Of a stretch of DNA of 64,000 nt, positions 39,281 to 48,857 are shown in pieces. Each line of letters begins with the position of its first letter. Within the stretch, counting starts at the first letter, position 1. Below the pieces are notes generated by a model, which did not search any database, was not told the DNA's origin, and saw only the letters and a list, made by a program, of their open reading frames with translations. The translations under genes and the position numbers were made by a program. The stretch covers positions 744,001 through 808,000 of the forward strand of contig NZ_CP130943.1 in the NCBI RefSeq assembly GCF_030656875.1, in the 5' to 3' direction. The stretch comes from Prescottella sp. R16. Lineage in GTDB: Bacteria; Actinomycetota; Actinomycetes; Mycobacteriales; Mycobacteriaceae.

Positions 39281-40975
39281 GTGAAACGTAAGACACTGGT
39301 GATCGCCGCAGTGGCTGCCGCGCTCGTCACACCGGGAGTGGCGCAGGCCGTCCCCGGCTCGGGAAGCACGGGAAGTATGGGTGCCGGGTGGGGTAGTTCC
39401 GGCAGCGGAGACAACGGTGGCGACACCGACGGTGGTGACACGGACAACGGCGCCGCGCCGGCGACCCCGACGGTGAGCGTCCCCGGTGGCCGCTACGAGG
39501 GCCCTGTCGACCTGACGTTCGACGTCGACCGCGGCGCGACGGCCCGCTACACGCTCGACGGCAGCACCCCCACCGCGGACAGCCCCGCCTTCGATCCGCG
39601 GCATCCGGTCCGGATCGACCGCGACACCAACGTCACCGTGGCCGCCTTCCGGGGCGACAAGCAGAGCGCGCCGATCTCGTTCGGCTACCTGGTCAGGACG
39701 GCCGAGAAGCCGCTCGCGCAGCTCGTCGTCATGTCCGACGTCCACATCGGCGGATACGAGTCGAACATCCGCAAGTACGAGAGCTTCTTCGACACGATCG
39801 GTTCGATCTTCCCGAAGCCGGACGCGATCATGTCCAACGGCGACATGATCAACGACAACGGGGACGGTAAGGGGCCCGACCACGAGATCGTCGCGCAGAT
39901 CTTCCAGGAACAGTTGGCGCGCAAGGGCATGACCGACACCCAGGTGCTCATGTCGTTCGGCAACCACGACGCGAAGCTCGACGACGTCCGTGCCGGATAC
40001 CCGCAGGAGTGGTTTCCGGATTCCGGGGGCGGATACTACGAGTCCGAGGTCGGTGGCGTGCACGTGTTCACCGTCAACACCGAGACGTACAACGGCGACA
40101 CCGCGCAGCGGGACTGGCTGACGGGCCGGCTCGCCGAGCTGACCGCCGCGAACGTGACCACCCCGATCCTGGTACAGGGCCACCGCCCGACGACAGGGAC
40201 CACGATGGACGGGCAGCAGGCGTCGAATCCGCGGCTGGCCGAGGACCTCGAGGCGTTCCCGCAGGCGATCTTCTTCTCCGGGCACTCGCACCTGAACAAC
40301 TTCGACGACCGTGCGATCCACCAGAAGGACTTCACGTCCGTCAACGACGGCTCGATGTCGTACATCGAGTTCGACAAGGGCTATCAGATGATCACCGAGA
40401 CCGGTCTGGCGAACCGGTTCGAGGCGCCCACCGCGCAGGCCCTGTTCGTCGAGGTGTACGCCGACCGCGCCGAGATCGGCCGGGTCAACATGGCCGCCGA
40501 CCGGCACGACATCTACACCGGCGGGCAGTGGTCGGCGAGCTGGCAGCCGCCGTACTCGAGCGCAGGTACGCTGAGCGGGCCGAGCTGGACGGTGGCCCTC
40601 GATGGCGCCACGCCGCAGGAGATCAAGGACAACTTCCGGTACACGGCCGCGGCCCGGAACACCGTTGCTCCCGAATTTCCTTCTGCAACACCGCTGTCGA
40701 CAGTTGTCGGGCCGGACGGGGCGCTCTCGCTGCGGATCGCGCAGGCCCGTGACGACCAGATGGTGTACCACTACCGCGTCGAGATCGCCGACAAGGCCAC
40801 GGGCGCGAAGGTGGTCTCGTCGAAGGTGCTCTCGGACTTCGCGTTCGTGCCGCGACCCAACTACCTCGACGTCCCGATGCCTGCGGCGGCGGCCGGTGAG
40901 TACGAAGCGACGGTCGTCGCCGTCGACGCGTACGGCAACGCATCACCCGAGGTGACGCTGACGTTCACGCGCTGA
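39281..40975 (+). CDS. Secreted metallophosphoesterase with chitobiase-like domain
   Basis: 564 residues. Signal peptide (MKRKTLVIAAVAAALVTPGVAQA), Gly/Ser/Asp-rich linker, a chitobiase/hexosaminidase C-terminal-type beta domain (ARYTLDGSTPTADSPAF, ~residues 65-140), then a calcineurin-like phosphoesterase. The metal motifs are SDVHIGG, NGDMINDNG, FGNHDAKL, QGHRPTT and SGHSHLNN, all present. A C-terminal fibronectin-like portion ends VTLTFTR. It probably hydrolyses an extracellular phosphoester. GTG start at 39281. A hairpin follows the gene. Confidence 0.87.
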   Translation: MKRKTLVIAAVAAALVTPGVAQAVPGSGSTGSMGAGWGSSGSGDNGGDTDGGDTDNGAAPATPTVSVPGGRYEGPVDLTFDVDRGATARYTLDGSTPTADSPAFDPRHPVRIDRDTNVTVAAFRGDKQSAPISFGYLVRTAEKPLAQLVVMSDVHIGGYESNIRKYESFFDTIGSIFPKPDAIMSNGDMINDNGDGKGPDHEIVAQIFQEQLARKGMTDTQVLMSFGNHDAKLDDVRAGYPQEWFPDSGGGYYESEVGGVHVFTVNTETYNGDTAQRDWLTGRLAELTAANVTTPILVQGHRPTTGTTMDGQQASNPRLAEDLEAFPQAIFFSGHSHLNNFDDRAIHQKDFTSVNDGSMSYIEFDKGYQMITETGLANRFEAPTAQALFVEVYADRAEIGRVNMAADRHDIYTGGQWSASWQPPYSSAGTLSGPSWTVALDGATPQEIKDNFRYTAAARNTVAPEFPSATPLSTVVGPDGALSLRIAQARDDQMVYHYRVEIADKATGAKVVSSKVLSDFAFVPRPNYLDVPMPAAAAGEYEATVVAVDAYGNASPEVTLTFTR

Positions 40976-41001
40976 TAGCACGGACGGTGTCCTGGCGCAA
41001 G

Positions 41002-41031
41002 GGTCGCGCGGCGGATTTCCGCCGCGCGACC
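41002..41031 (+). terminator. Terminator after the phosphoesterase gene
   Basis: 13-base GC arms GGTCGCGCGGCGG and complement with an ATTT loop, 26 bases after the stop. Confidence 0.75.
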
Positions 41032-41116
41032 TCCGGCCTCCGGGCGGACGTCTCGAGGACCGATTCCGCGAAGACTCGAACACGACCGACCGTCGTCGAA
41101 TCGTGCGAGGAACATC

Positions 41117-42706
41117 GTGAACATCCAGTCCCGACCCCGACTGCCCCGGACCCGTCTGTCACGGCGCACCTTCCTGCTCGGGCTGGCCGCCACCCCGCTC
41201 GCGCTGTCCGCGGGGTGTGCCACGAGGCAGCCGGACACGGTGCCGGTCGCGGTGTCCGACACGACGGGGCGGCGTCCGCTGCCGATCCCGCCGCTCGCCG
41301 AGTCGGTCGTCGACGCGTCCGGTGTCCGGCACTTCGCACTCACCGCGGCTGCCGGAACCACCGAGATCATCGCCGGAAAATCCACGCCGACATGGGGGTA
41401 CAGCGGATCGGTGTTGGGGCCGACGATCCGGGCCCGGCGCGGCGAGACCGTCGCTTTCACGATCGACAACGCACTCCCGGAAACCACCACGGTGCACTGG
41501 CACGGCGTCCACGTCCCGGCCCGTTTCGACGGCGGCCCGCACCAGAGCATCGCGCCGGGCGGGCGGTGGGAGCCGTCGTGGACGGTGAACCAGCCGGCCG
41601 CCACCCTCTGGTACCACCCGCACCCGCACGGCTCCACCGAGAAACACGCGTACCGCGGCCTGGCCGGGATGTTCCTCGTCGACGACGACGAAACCGACGC
41701 GTCGACCCTGCCGCGCGTGTACGGCGTCGACGACATCCCGCTCGTCGTCCAGGATCGCCGCTTCACCGTCGACGGCAGCCTCGACGAATCCGATCCCACC
41801 GATGTGGGCCTGCTCGGCGACACGATCGTCACCAACGGCATCGCCGACGCATACCTGAGCGTGCGCACCGAACTGGTGCGGCTGCGGATCCTCAACGGCT
41901 CCGGTGGCCGCATGTACAACCTCGGGTTCGGCGGCGGTGAGGAATTCACGATGATCGGCAGCGACGGCGGCCTGCTCGCGGAACCGGTCCGCGCGACCCG
42001 GATCGCACTCAGCCCCGGGGAGCGGACAGAGATCGTCGTCGCGGTACGTCCCGGGACGCCGATGATGTTGCGGGCCTTCCCGTTCGACGATCGGGCCGGT
42101 GTCGCCCGCGACGAGGCCGCACAGTACGGTCTCACCGATTCCTTCGACGTGCTCGAGCTGCGGCCCGCCGCCGACCTGGAGCGGTCCGCGGCCCTACCCG
42201 CGGTCCTCGCGGCGCTGCCGCGGCCGGATGCGTCGGATGTCGTCGCCCGGCGCCGGTTCGACCTGCAGTGGTTCATGATCAACGGCGAGCGGATGGACAT
42301 GAACCGCATCGACTTCACGCCCACGGTGGACACCACCGAGGTGTGGACGGTCCGCAACGCCGACAACTGGCCGCACAACTTCCACGTCCACGACACCCAG
42401 TTCCGGATCCTCGACATCGACGGCACCCCGCCGCCGCCGGTGCTGGCCGGCTGGAAGGACACCGTCTACGTCGCACCCGGCTCCGAGGTCCGGCTGGTGC
42501 TGCGGTTCACCGAGTACACCGATCCGACGTACCCGTACATGTTCCACTGCCACCTGATGCTGCACGAGGACCAGGGCATGATGGGCCAGTTCCTGGTGCT
42601 CGCGCCGGGGCAGGAACCGGCGCCCGTGACGATGGACATGGACATGGACATGGACACGGGCATGGGTGCGTCGCGGCCGGGAGCCGGTGGTCACGGCGGT
42701 CACTGA
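41117..42706 (+). CDS. Tat-exported multicopper oxidase (CueO-like)
   Basis: 529 residues. The twin-arginine signal LSRRTFLLGLA is followed by a lipobox-like LSAGC, so it may be a lipoprotein. Copper ligands are HWHG (~127), HPHPHG (~171), HNFHVH (~420) and HCHLMLHEDQGMM (~477), i.e. a complete type 1/2/3 set. The C-terminus carries MDMDMDMDTGM and a His/Gly end, a copper-binding tail. It likely oxidises Cu(I) or phenolics outside the membrane. GTG start at 41117 with GAGGAA upstream. Convergent, with seven bases overlap, to a two-component system. Confidence 0.92.
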   Translation: MNIQSRPRLPRTRLSRRTFLLGLAATPLALSAGCATRQPDTVPVAVSDTTGRRPLPIPPLAESVVDASGVRHFALTAAAGTTEIIAGKSTPTWGYSGSVLGPTIRARRGETVAFTIDNALPETTTVHWHGVHVPARFDGGPHQSIAPGGRWEPSWTVNQPAATLWYHPHPHGSTEKHAYRGLAGMFLVDDDETDASTLPRVYGVDDIPLVVQDRRFTVDGSLDESDPTDVGLLGDTIVTNGIADAYLSVRTELVRLRILNGSGGRMYNLGFGGGEEFTMIGSDGGLLAEPVRATRIALSPGERTEIVVAVRPGTPMMLRAFPFDDRAGVARDEAAQYGLTDSFDVLELRPAADLERSAALPAVLAALPRPDASDVVARRRFDLQWFMINGERMDMNRIDFTPTVDTTEVWTVRNADNWPHNFHVHDTQFRILDIDGTPPPPVLAGWKDTVYVAPGSEVRLVLRFTEYTDPTYPYMFHCHLMLHEDQGMMGQFLVLAPGQEPAPVTMDMDMDMDTGMGASRPGAGGHGGH

Positions 42707-43347
42707 CCGCCGCGTCGGACGGCGTACACCGCCAGCCGGACCCGGTTGTCGCAGCCGGTCTTGTCCATGAGGTTCGCGACGTGCGACTTGACCGTCGACA
42801 CCCCGAGGTGGAGGCGGTCGGCGATCTCCTGATTGCCCAGGCCTTCGCCGACGAGGCCCAGGACGTCGGTCTCGCGGGGCGTCAGCTCCGTTGCCGCCGA
42901 GAGCTGTTCGGGAGGGGGTGTCGTTCCGGTCTCGGCGGCCCGGGCGACGAGACGGCGCAGGACATCGGGGGAGAACGGCAGGTCGCCGGCTGCCACCCGC
43001 CGGACGGCGTCCACCAGGTCGGCCGGCGCGGTGTCCTTGACGAGGAAGCCGTCGGCGCCGGCAGCGAGGGCCGGGAACAGGTGTTCGTCGTCGTCGAACG
43101 TGGTGAGTACCAGTACTTTCGGTGCCGGGCTGTGGCCCGTGATCCGGCGGGTCGCCTCGATGCCGTCCAGGCCGGGCATCCGCAGATCCATCAGGATCAC
43201 GTCGGGGGACAGTTCGGCGGCGAGCCGGATCGCGTCGACCCCACTGCCGCCCTCGCCGACCACCTCGATGTCGCCGGTGGACTCGCACAGCATCCGCAGC
43301 CCGGCCCGGATCAGCCGCTGGTCGTCGACGACGATCACGCGGATCAT
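42700..43347 (-). CDS. NarL/FixJ-family response regulator
   Basis: 215 residues. Receiver domain with phospho-acceptor Asp54 in ILMDLRMPG, then a LuxR-type helix-turn-helix (LTPRETDVLGLVGEGLGNQEIADRLHLGVSTVKSHVANLMDKTG). ATGA overlap places it as the partner of the kinase gene just upstream. Targets are unknown. Confidence 0.93.
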   Translation of the reverse strand: MIRVIVVDDQRLIRAGLRMLCESTGDIEVVGEGGSGVDAIRLAAELSPDVILMDLRMPGLDGIEATRRITGHSPAPKVLVLTTFDDDEHLFPALAAGADGFLVKDTAPADLVDAVRRVAAGDLPFSPDVLRRLVARAAETGTTPPPEQLSAATELTPRETDVLGLVGEGLGNQEIADRLHLGVSTVKSHVANLMDKTGCDNRVRLAVYAVRRGGQ

Positions 43348-44519
43348 CGCTCCCCCTCGGTTCCGGTCTCGGCGGGCAGCCAGGCGTCGACCCGCCAGTT
43401 CTCGTCGTCCACGTCGACGTCGAGGGTGCCGCCGGCGAGCGACACCCGTTCCGTCATCCCGATCAGACCGTGCCCCACCGTGTTCCGCTCGGCTCCCGTG
43501 CGGCGTCGATTGGTGACCCGCACCGCGATCCCGCCGTCGCGGCGCGTGACCGACAGGGTCACCGGGGCCGACGGATCGGCATGCCGCATCGTGTTGGTCA
43601 GCGACTCCTGCACCACCCGCAGCAGCGTGAGCCGGCCGATCGCGTCGAGCCCGGCGAGAGCGGGGTCGACGTCGGCGTCCACGGTCAGTCCGGCCGCGCG
43701 GGCGCGGGTGACGGCGGACGCGATCTCGTCCGGCACTGCGTCCGCCTCGACGAGTGCCACCTCGCCCAGCGCGGGATCGCGCAGCGCCACCAGAAGATGC
43801 CGGATGTCCGACAGTGCGCCCGACGCGGTGGCGTGGACGTCCCCCAGCACGCTCCGCACCTGCGGGTCCGCTTCCGCAACGACGTGCTGCGCGACGCCGA
43901 TCCGCAGCACGATCGACGCCATGTGGTGTGCCACCAGGTCGTGCAGTTCCCGGGCGAGGGCGCTGCGCTCGTCGGCGCGGACCCGGGCGGCCTCACCGGC
44001 CCGGCGCTCCTCGGCCTCGGCGGCGCGGGCCGCGTAGGTGGCGGCGAGATCGCGTTGCGCCCGGAGATAGAGGCCGAGCAGCAGGGGCAGTCCGACGACT
44101 GCGAGTGTCTCGACGGCGGTGGCCGGCCGCCAGAACGTCGAGTACGTCTCGGACGCGAGTCCGAGCAGTACCGCACCCGTCCAGCACGCCGTCGCCACGA
44201 TCACCGACACCGGTCGTCGGGTCCGCATGGCCACCTCGCCCGTCCCGACCGCGCCGAGATAGGGGACCAGGCCGGCCAGTCCCCACGCGTGTTCGGTGAA
44301 CATCACGGCGGCGAGTGCCGACAGGACGAGCGAGACGGGTAACGGACGGCGGCCCCCGAGCAGGAAGACGGCCGCGGCCGTCAGCGCGGCCGCCCAGTAC
44401 CAGGCCGGTACCCGGTATTCGCCGGGGAACGTGCCGGCGAGCAGCAGCAGTGGTACCAGGAGCAGGGGGAGTCCCCGCGCCCACGACAGGAGGTCGCGAC
44501 GGCGGATCGACTGGGGCAT
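43344..44519 (-). CDS. Sensor histidine kinase (HisKA_3 type)
   Basis: 391 residues. About five N-terminal membrane helices, then the dimerisation/phospho-acceptor motif ELHDLVAHHMASIVLRI, and a degenerate-looking HATPase domain ending GLIGMTERVSLAGGTLDVDVDDENW (DxGxG-like region GLIGMTERV). There is no large extracytoplasmic sensor, so the signal is probably sensed in or at the membrane. It pairs with the NarL-type regulator. Start MPQSIRRRD at 44519. Confidence 0.9.
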   Translation of the reverse strand: MPQSIRRRDLLSWARGLPLLLVPLLLLAGTFPGEYRVPAWYWAAALTAAAVFLLGGRRPLPVSLVLSALAAVMFTEHAWGLAGLVPYLGAVGTGEVAMRTRRPVSVIVATACWTGAVLLGLASETYSTFWRPATAVETLAVVGLPLLLGLYLRAQRDLAATYAARAAEAEERRAGEAARVRADERSALARELHDLVAHHMASIVLRIGVAQHVVAEADPQVRSVLGDVHATASGALSDIRHLLVALRDPALGEVALVEADAVPDEIASAVTRARAAGLTVDADVDPALAGLDAIGRLTLLRVVQESLTNTMRHADPSAPVTLSVTRRDGGIAVRVTNRRRTGAERNTVGHGLIGMTERVSLAGGTLDVDVDDENWRVDAWLPAETGTEGER

Positions 44520-44560
44520 GAGGCAACGGTAGTCGGAACATGCCGTCACCAGCACAGCTG

Positions 44561-44576
44561 TACCATCCGGACGGTA
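44561..44576. promoter_or_regulatory. Palindrome at the SMR promoter
   Basis: TACCATCCGGACGGTA reads almost the same on both strands (14 of 16). It lies 12 bases before the first SMR start and 42 bases from the kinase start, as expected of an operator for the efflux pair. The binding protein is unknown. Confidence 0.45.
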
Positions 44577-44587
44577 AAGTTCGGGTG

Positions 44588-44944
44588 GTGAACAAATGGC
44601 TCCTGCTGACCGCGGCGATCGGGCTCGAGGTGACGGCGACCCTGTCGCTGCGGGCGGCGCTCGACCATTCCGGGTGGTACGCGGTCGTGGTGGTCGGCTA
44701 TCTCGGGGCGTTCGCGGCACTGTCGCTGACCCTGCGGGCCGGGATGGGGATCGGTGTCGCCTACGGCATCTGGGGTGCGAGCGGTGTCGCTCTCACCGCG
44801 GTCCTCGCGACCGTGCTGTTCGGGGATCCGCTCACCGCACTCATGGGGGTGGGTATCGCCCTCGTCATCGCGGGTGTCCTGTGCGTCGAACTCGGATCTC
44901 CTGCCCCGCACAGAGATCCGGCAAATGAGGGAAACGCGACATGA
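44588..44944 (+). CDS. Paired SMR efflux subunit A
   Basis: 118-residue small multidrug resistance protein with four membrane helices. The conserved membrane glutamate is in IGLEVTATLSLRAA (Glu near residue 13), and the loop motif MGIGVAYGIWGASGVAL is typical. The GTG at 44588 was used (one codon earlier is also possible). The C-terminal tail is hydrophilic. ATGA overlap with the next gene suggests a heterodimer of the EbrAB/YkkCD type, exporting cationic compounds by proton exchange. Confidence 0.85.
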   Translation: MNKWLLLTAAIGLEVTATLSLRAALDHSGWYAVVVVGYLGAFAALSLTLRAGMGIGVAYGIWGASGVALTAVLATVLFGDPLTALMGVGIALVIAGVLCVELGSPAPHRDPANEGNAT

Positions 44945-45264
44945 TGTGGCTGCTGCTGGTGGGTGCGATCCTCGCCGAGGTCGCCGGCACCCTCGCGCTC
45001 CGCACCGCCGTGCACACCCGTCGCACCGCGTGGTACGCCGTCACGGCCGTCGGATACGTCACCGCCTTCACGTTCCTCGCGCTCGCCCTCGACCGGGGCA
45101 TGGCGATCGGTGTCGCCTACGGAATCTGGTCGGCCGCCGGCGTCGCACTCATCGCGCTCGCCTCACGCGTGCTGTTCCGGGAACCGCTCACCCGGGTCAT
45201 GATGCTCGGCATCGGGCTCATCATCGCCGGCGTGCTGTGCATCGAACTCGGTGCCGTCCACTGA
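44941..45264 (+). CDS. Paired SMR efflux subunit B
   Basis: 107-residue SMR protein, four membrane helices. The proton/substrate glutamate is in AILAEVAGTLALR, and MAIGVAYGIWSAAGVAL matches its partner. Start overlaps the subunit A stop by ATGA. Charge differences between loops of A and B would give fixed opposite orientation, as in other two-gene SMR pumps. Substrate unknown. Confidence 0.87.
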   Translation: MMWLLLVGAILAEVAGTLALRTAVHTRRTAWYAVTAVGYVTAFTFLALALDRGMAIGVAYGIWSAAGVALIALASRVLFREPLTRVMMLGIGLIIAGVLCIELGAVH

Positions 45265-45335
45265 GCGGTGAAGAGTGGCGAACTCGGCCGGAACCGCTGA
45301 CCGGATCGGGTCGGTCTGCACGGTACGGTGACGTC

Positions 45336-46136
45336 ATGCCCATCGCGACCGTCAACGGAATTCCACTGAACTACCAGGTCAAGGGCGAGGGCGACCTCGT
45401 CGTACTGATCATGGGAACGGGAAGCCCCGGCCGCGTGTGGGACCTGCACCAGGTTCCGGCGCTGGTCGCGGCGGGATACCGGGTGTGCACGTTCGACAAC
45501 CGCGGTATCGCGCCGTCCGGGGAGAGCGTCGACGGCATCACGATCGAGGCGATGGTGGCCGACACGGCGGGCCTGATCGAACTGCTCGGCGGCCCCGCGC
45601 ACGTCGTGGGCACGTCGATGGGGGCGCGGGTCGCGCAGGAGCTGACCCTCGCCCGCCCCGACCTGGTCCGCAAGGCCGTCTTCCTGGCCGGGCACGCCCG
45701 CATGGACCAGTTCCAGCGCACCCTCAACGAGGGCGAGCGGGCCCTCGAGGAGTCCGGGGTGACACTGCCGTCGAAGTACCGGGCCGCGGTCACCGCCGTG
45801 ATGAACCTGTCGCCGGCCACTCTCGCCGACCAGCACGCGGCCCGTGACTGGCTCGACGTGTTCGAGTTCTCCACCGGCAAGGCGTCCGCCGGGGTACGCG
45901 CGCAGCTGGCGATGGACCGCAACTTCGACCGGGCCCACGCCTACCGGGCCATCACCCGGCCGTGCCTGTCCGTCGGATTCGCCGACGACCGGATGATCCC
46001 CGCCTACCTGTCCCGGGAGGTGTCCGACGCGATCCCGGGGGCGATCTACCAGGAGATCCCCGACACCGGCCACTACGGCTACCTCGAACGGCCCGAGGCC
46101 GTGAACAAGGTCGTGCTGGACTTCCTCGCCGGCTGA
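45336..46136 (+). CDS. Alpha/beta-fold hydrolase
   Basis: 266 residues. The nucleophile elbow is GTSMGA, oxyanion region MGTGSPGRVWDLHQV, acid Asp in GFADDRMIP and His in DTGHYGYLE, so the triad is complete. Related proteins include haloperoxidase/lipase-like hydrolases (BpoC-type) and thioesterases seen beside siderophore NRPS genes. It lies eight bases before the condensation-domain gene, suggesting a shared operon and possibly a hydrolytic or release role in siderophore metabolism. Confidence 0.82.
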   Translation: MPIATVNGIPLNYQVKGEGDLVVLIMGTGSPGRVWDLHQVPALVAAGYRVCTFDNRGIAPSGESVDGITIEAMVADTAGLIELLGGPAHVVGTSMGARVAQELTLARPDLVRKAVFLAGHARMDQFQRTLNEGERALEESGVTLPSKYRAAVTAVMNLSPATLADQHAARDWLDVFEFSTGKASAGVRAQLAMDRNFDRAHAYRAITRPCLSVGFADDRMIPAYLSREVSDAIPGAIYQEIPDTGHYGYLERPEAVNKVVLDFLAG

Positions 46137-46144
46137 CGAGACGC

Positions 46145-48817
46145 ATGCGTAGCCCCAGGGACGATCGAGACCACGTGCCGGTCACGCGCGTGCCCGACGA
46201 GTCGGTCGTGGCCCTGCCGGTGACCGCGGCGCAGGCCGCGGTGCTCACCTCGGGCCGGGTGGCAGCAGCCGCCGCGACCCGGATCCTCGTCGTCGAGATC
46301 GACGGTGCGGCCGACCCCGATCGATTGGCCGACGCGGTCCGGCGGACCGTGCTGCGCGCCGAGGCCCTGCACGTGCGGCTGAGGTCCGGTGCCGACGGCA
46401 CATGGCGTCAGGTCCCGGTGTCCCGGGAGTCGATGGCGACGTGGCGGCCCGCCGTCGTGGACGTCCGCGGCACCGACGACCCGGAGGCGTCCGCGCAACG
46501 CTGGATGGACGTCGACCGGGCCGTCGCCGTCGACGTCACCGGACGCGAACCACTGTTCACGCACGCCGTCCTGCGCGTCGCCGACGACCGGACCCTCTGG
46601 TACCAGCGCTACCACGAGGCGATCGTCGACGACGCGGGTGTCGCGCTGATCGTCGAGGACGTCGCGGCCCGCTACGGGGACCCGAATCTTGCGTCACCGT
46701 CGAAGGACTGGTCACTGGCGGCCCTCGTCGACGCCGACCGCGAGTATCGGGCGTCGTCGCGGTTCGCCGCCGACCGCGGCTTCTGGCTGACCGAGATCGC
46801 GGCAGCCCCGGAGTCGCCGCGGATCTGCCGGACGGCGGTGGACCCGGTTGCGCCACCGGAGACGACGACGGTGGAGATCGAGTCGGCCATCGCGGCCGCG
46901 CTCGCCGAATTCGCGGCCGCGGTGGGGATCCGCCGGGCGCGGGTTCCGATGGCACTGCTGGTGGCGTACCTGCACCACTGCACCGGGCGGCGGGACGTCA
47001 CGGTGTCGGTGCCCGTCTCCGCTCGGGTCGGTGGCGCGATGCACCGCACCCCGGGGACGGTGGCGACGGTCCTGCCGGTGACCTTCCGGGTGGACCCCGA
47101 CACGACCGTCGGCGACCTCGCGCACGCGATCGACGCCCGGCTCACGGAAGTGTTGCGTCACGGGCGTTTCCCCGTCGGCGCCCTCGTGCAGGAGATGGCC
47201 GCCCCCGGACGGCGCGTGTTCGGCCCGAGTATCGGTTCGATGACGATGCACCGTCCCCTCGTGTTCGGAGAACACCGCGCCCGCATCCGGGACGTGTTCA
47301 CCGGGCCCGTCGACGATCTTGCGTTCACCGTCCTCGGCGGCGCGGACGGCGAACCGATCCGCATCGACCTGCGTGCCCCGGCCGGTCGGCGCCGCGACCT
47401 GCTACGGCACCAGGACCGGCTGGTGGCCTTCGTGTCCCGGTTCCTGGGGGATCCGGTGTCCACGATCGGTTCGCTCGAACTTCCTTCGGGGGAGCCGGAA
47501 CTGGTGGGAACCGACGACGACACCGCGGCGTTGGCGCCCGCCCAACGGTTGCACTGGCTGCGGCACCGCGCCGCCGGTGCGTCCGCTCGGGCGGACCACG
47601 CGATCGTGTTGCGCCTGCGGGATCCGATCGACGTCGACGCGTTGGCCCGGGCCCTGGACGACGTCGTCGACCGGCACGCGCCGTTGCGTACCGTGTTCAT
47701 CCCCGACGGTGGCGACGCGATCGCGTCGCCCGGGGCGCGGCCCGCTGTCGACGTGATCGAGGTCGGCGGTGAGGATCTCGACCGGCGGGCCTACGAGCTG
47801 GCGCAGCTGCGGATCGACGTGACCATGGAGGCGCCGCTGCGGGTCCACGTGGTGCGCGACGACGCCCGCCGTCAGGCCCTGCTGCTGACGATGCACCACC
47901 TGGCCGTGGACGAGGGATCGGTGGCGCCGCTGATCGGTGACCTGCTGACCGCGTACGCGGCCCGGGTGGACGGTGTCGCGCCGCGGTGGGAGCCGCTCGA
48001 CGTGCAGTACGCGGACTACGCGCGCTGGCAGTCCGCGCGGCTCGGTGATTCGGGGGAGCCGTCCGGTCGGTATGCGAGCCAGCTGGCCTTCTGGCGGAAA
48101 CGCTTGGCGGGCATGCCCACTCGGCTGCACCTGCCGGCCTCGGCGGGAGTGCGGGAACCACGGCGCCGAATGGTGCCGATCGAGATCGACGCCGAGGTAC
48201 ACGAGGGCGCCCTGCGGTTCGCGCACCGCACCGGAACCGACCTGCCCACGATCCTGCAGGCCGCGCTGGTGACCTTGCTGTCCCGGCACGGTGCCGGCAG
48301 CGACATCCCGATCGGTGTGTTCGCGGACGGACGTGGTCCGGGGGAGGTCGCAGACGTCCTGACCCCGATGGTCGGGTGTTTCGCGAACGTCGTGATCGTG
48401 CGGACGGACATTGCCGGGCATCCCGATTTCGAGGAGATCCTGGACCGGGTGCGGGTGAGCACCCTCGAGGCGTTCGAGCATGGGGACATCGGGTTCGCGG
48501 ACGTCGCCGCCGAACTGCCCGGGCGGGGCTCCGAACGCCGCTTCCCGCAGGTCGTCCTGGTGCGGCACGACGCGCTGCCCGTCGACGAGTTCGCGGTTCC
48601 GGTCGAGAGCATCGCCTCGGTCCCGGTCGGGTTGCCGTCCGCGGAGTTGACGTTCGGGTACTTCGACCCGGCCGGTCCGGGACCGATCCGGGGCTACTTC
48701 GAGTTCTCCACGGGGACTCTCGACCGGGAATCCGTCGTGGGCTGGGCGCGCGGGCTGCCGGCGCTGTTGACCTCGGTGGTCCGGAGAAGTGGGGTGCCGT
48801 CCGACGCCCGACTATGA
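46145..48817 (+). CDS. Stand-alone double condensation-domain NRPS-like protein
   Basis: 890 residues made of two condensation-type domains (about residues 20-440 and 450-880) with no adenylation, carrier or thioesterase domain. Domain 1 carries YHEAIVDDAG at the active-site position, with the second catalytic His of HHxxxDG replaced by Glu, so it is probably inactive or structural. Domain 2 has MHHLAVDEGS, keeping both histidines but with Glu for Gly. Such proteins join or release carrier-bound peptides in trans. It sits before an amino-acid N-hydroxylase and MbtH gene, pointing to hydroxamate siderophore assembly. Confidence 0.85.
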   Translation: MRSPRDDRDHVPVTRVPDESVVALPVTAAQAAVLTSGRVAAAAATRILVVEIDGAADPDRLADAVRRTVLRAEALHVRLRSGADGTWRQVPVSRESMATWRPAVVDVRGTDDPEASAQRWMDVDRAVAVDVTGREPLFTHAVLRVADDRTLWYQRYHEAIVDDAGVALIVEDVAARYGDPNLASPSKDWSLAALVDADREYRASSRFAADRGFWLTEIAAAPESPRICRTAVDPVAPPETTTVEIESAIAAALAEFAAAVGIRRARVPMALLVAYLHHCTGRRDVTVSVPVSARVGGAMHRTPGTVATVLPVTFRVDPDTTVGDLAHAIDARLTEVLRHGRFPVGALVQEMAAPGRRVFGPSIGSMTMHRPLVFGEHRARIRDVFTGPVDDLAFTVLGGADGEPIRIDLRAPAGRRRDLLRHQDRLVAFVSRFLGDPVSTIGSLELPSGEPELVGTDDDTAALAPAQRLHWLRHRAAGASARADHAIVLRLRDPIDVDALARALDDVVDRHAPLRTVFIPDGGDAIASPGARPAVDVIEVGGEDLDRRAYELAQLRIDVTMEAPLRVHVVRDDARRQALLLTMHHLAVDEGSVAPLIGDLLTAYAARVDGVAPRWEPLDVQYADYARWQSARLGDSGEPSGRYASQLAFWRKRLAGMPTRLHLPASAGVREPRRRMVPIEIDAEVHEGALRFAHRTGTDLPTILQAALVTLLSRHGAGSDIPIGVFADGRGPGEVADVLTPMVGCFANVVIVRTDIAGHPDFEEILDRVRVSTLEAFEHGDIGFADVAAELPGRGSERRFPQVVLVRHDALPVDEFAVPVESIASVPVGLPSAELTFGYFDPAGPGPIRGYFEFSTGTLDRESVVGWARGLPALLTSVVRRSGVPSDARL

Positions 48818-48857
48818 CGGGCGACACTTGCGCACTGGCCGTCGTAGCCCACCCATA

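Noticed and set aside
42630..42665. Short ATGGAC repeat as a possible microsatellite
   Set aside because: In frame within the multicopper oxidase and encodes its Met/Asp copper-binding tail.
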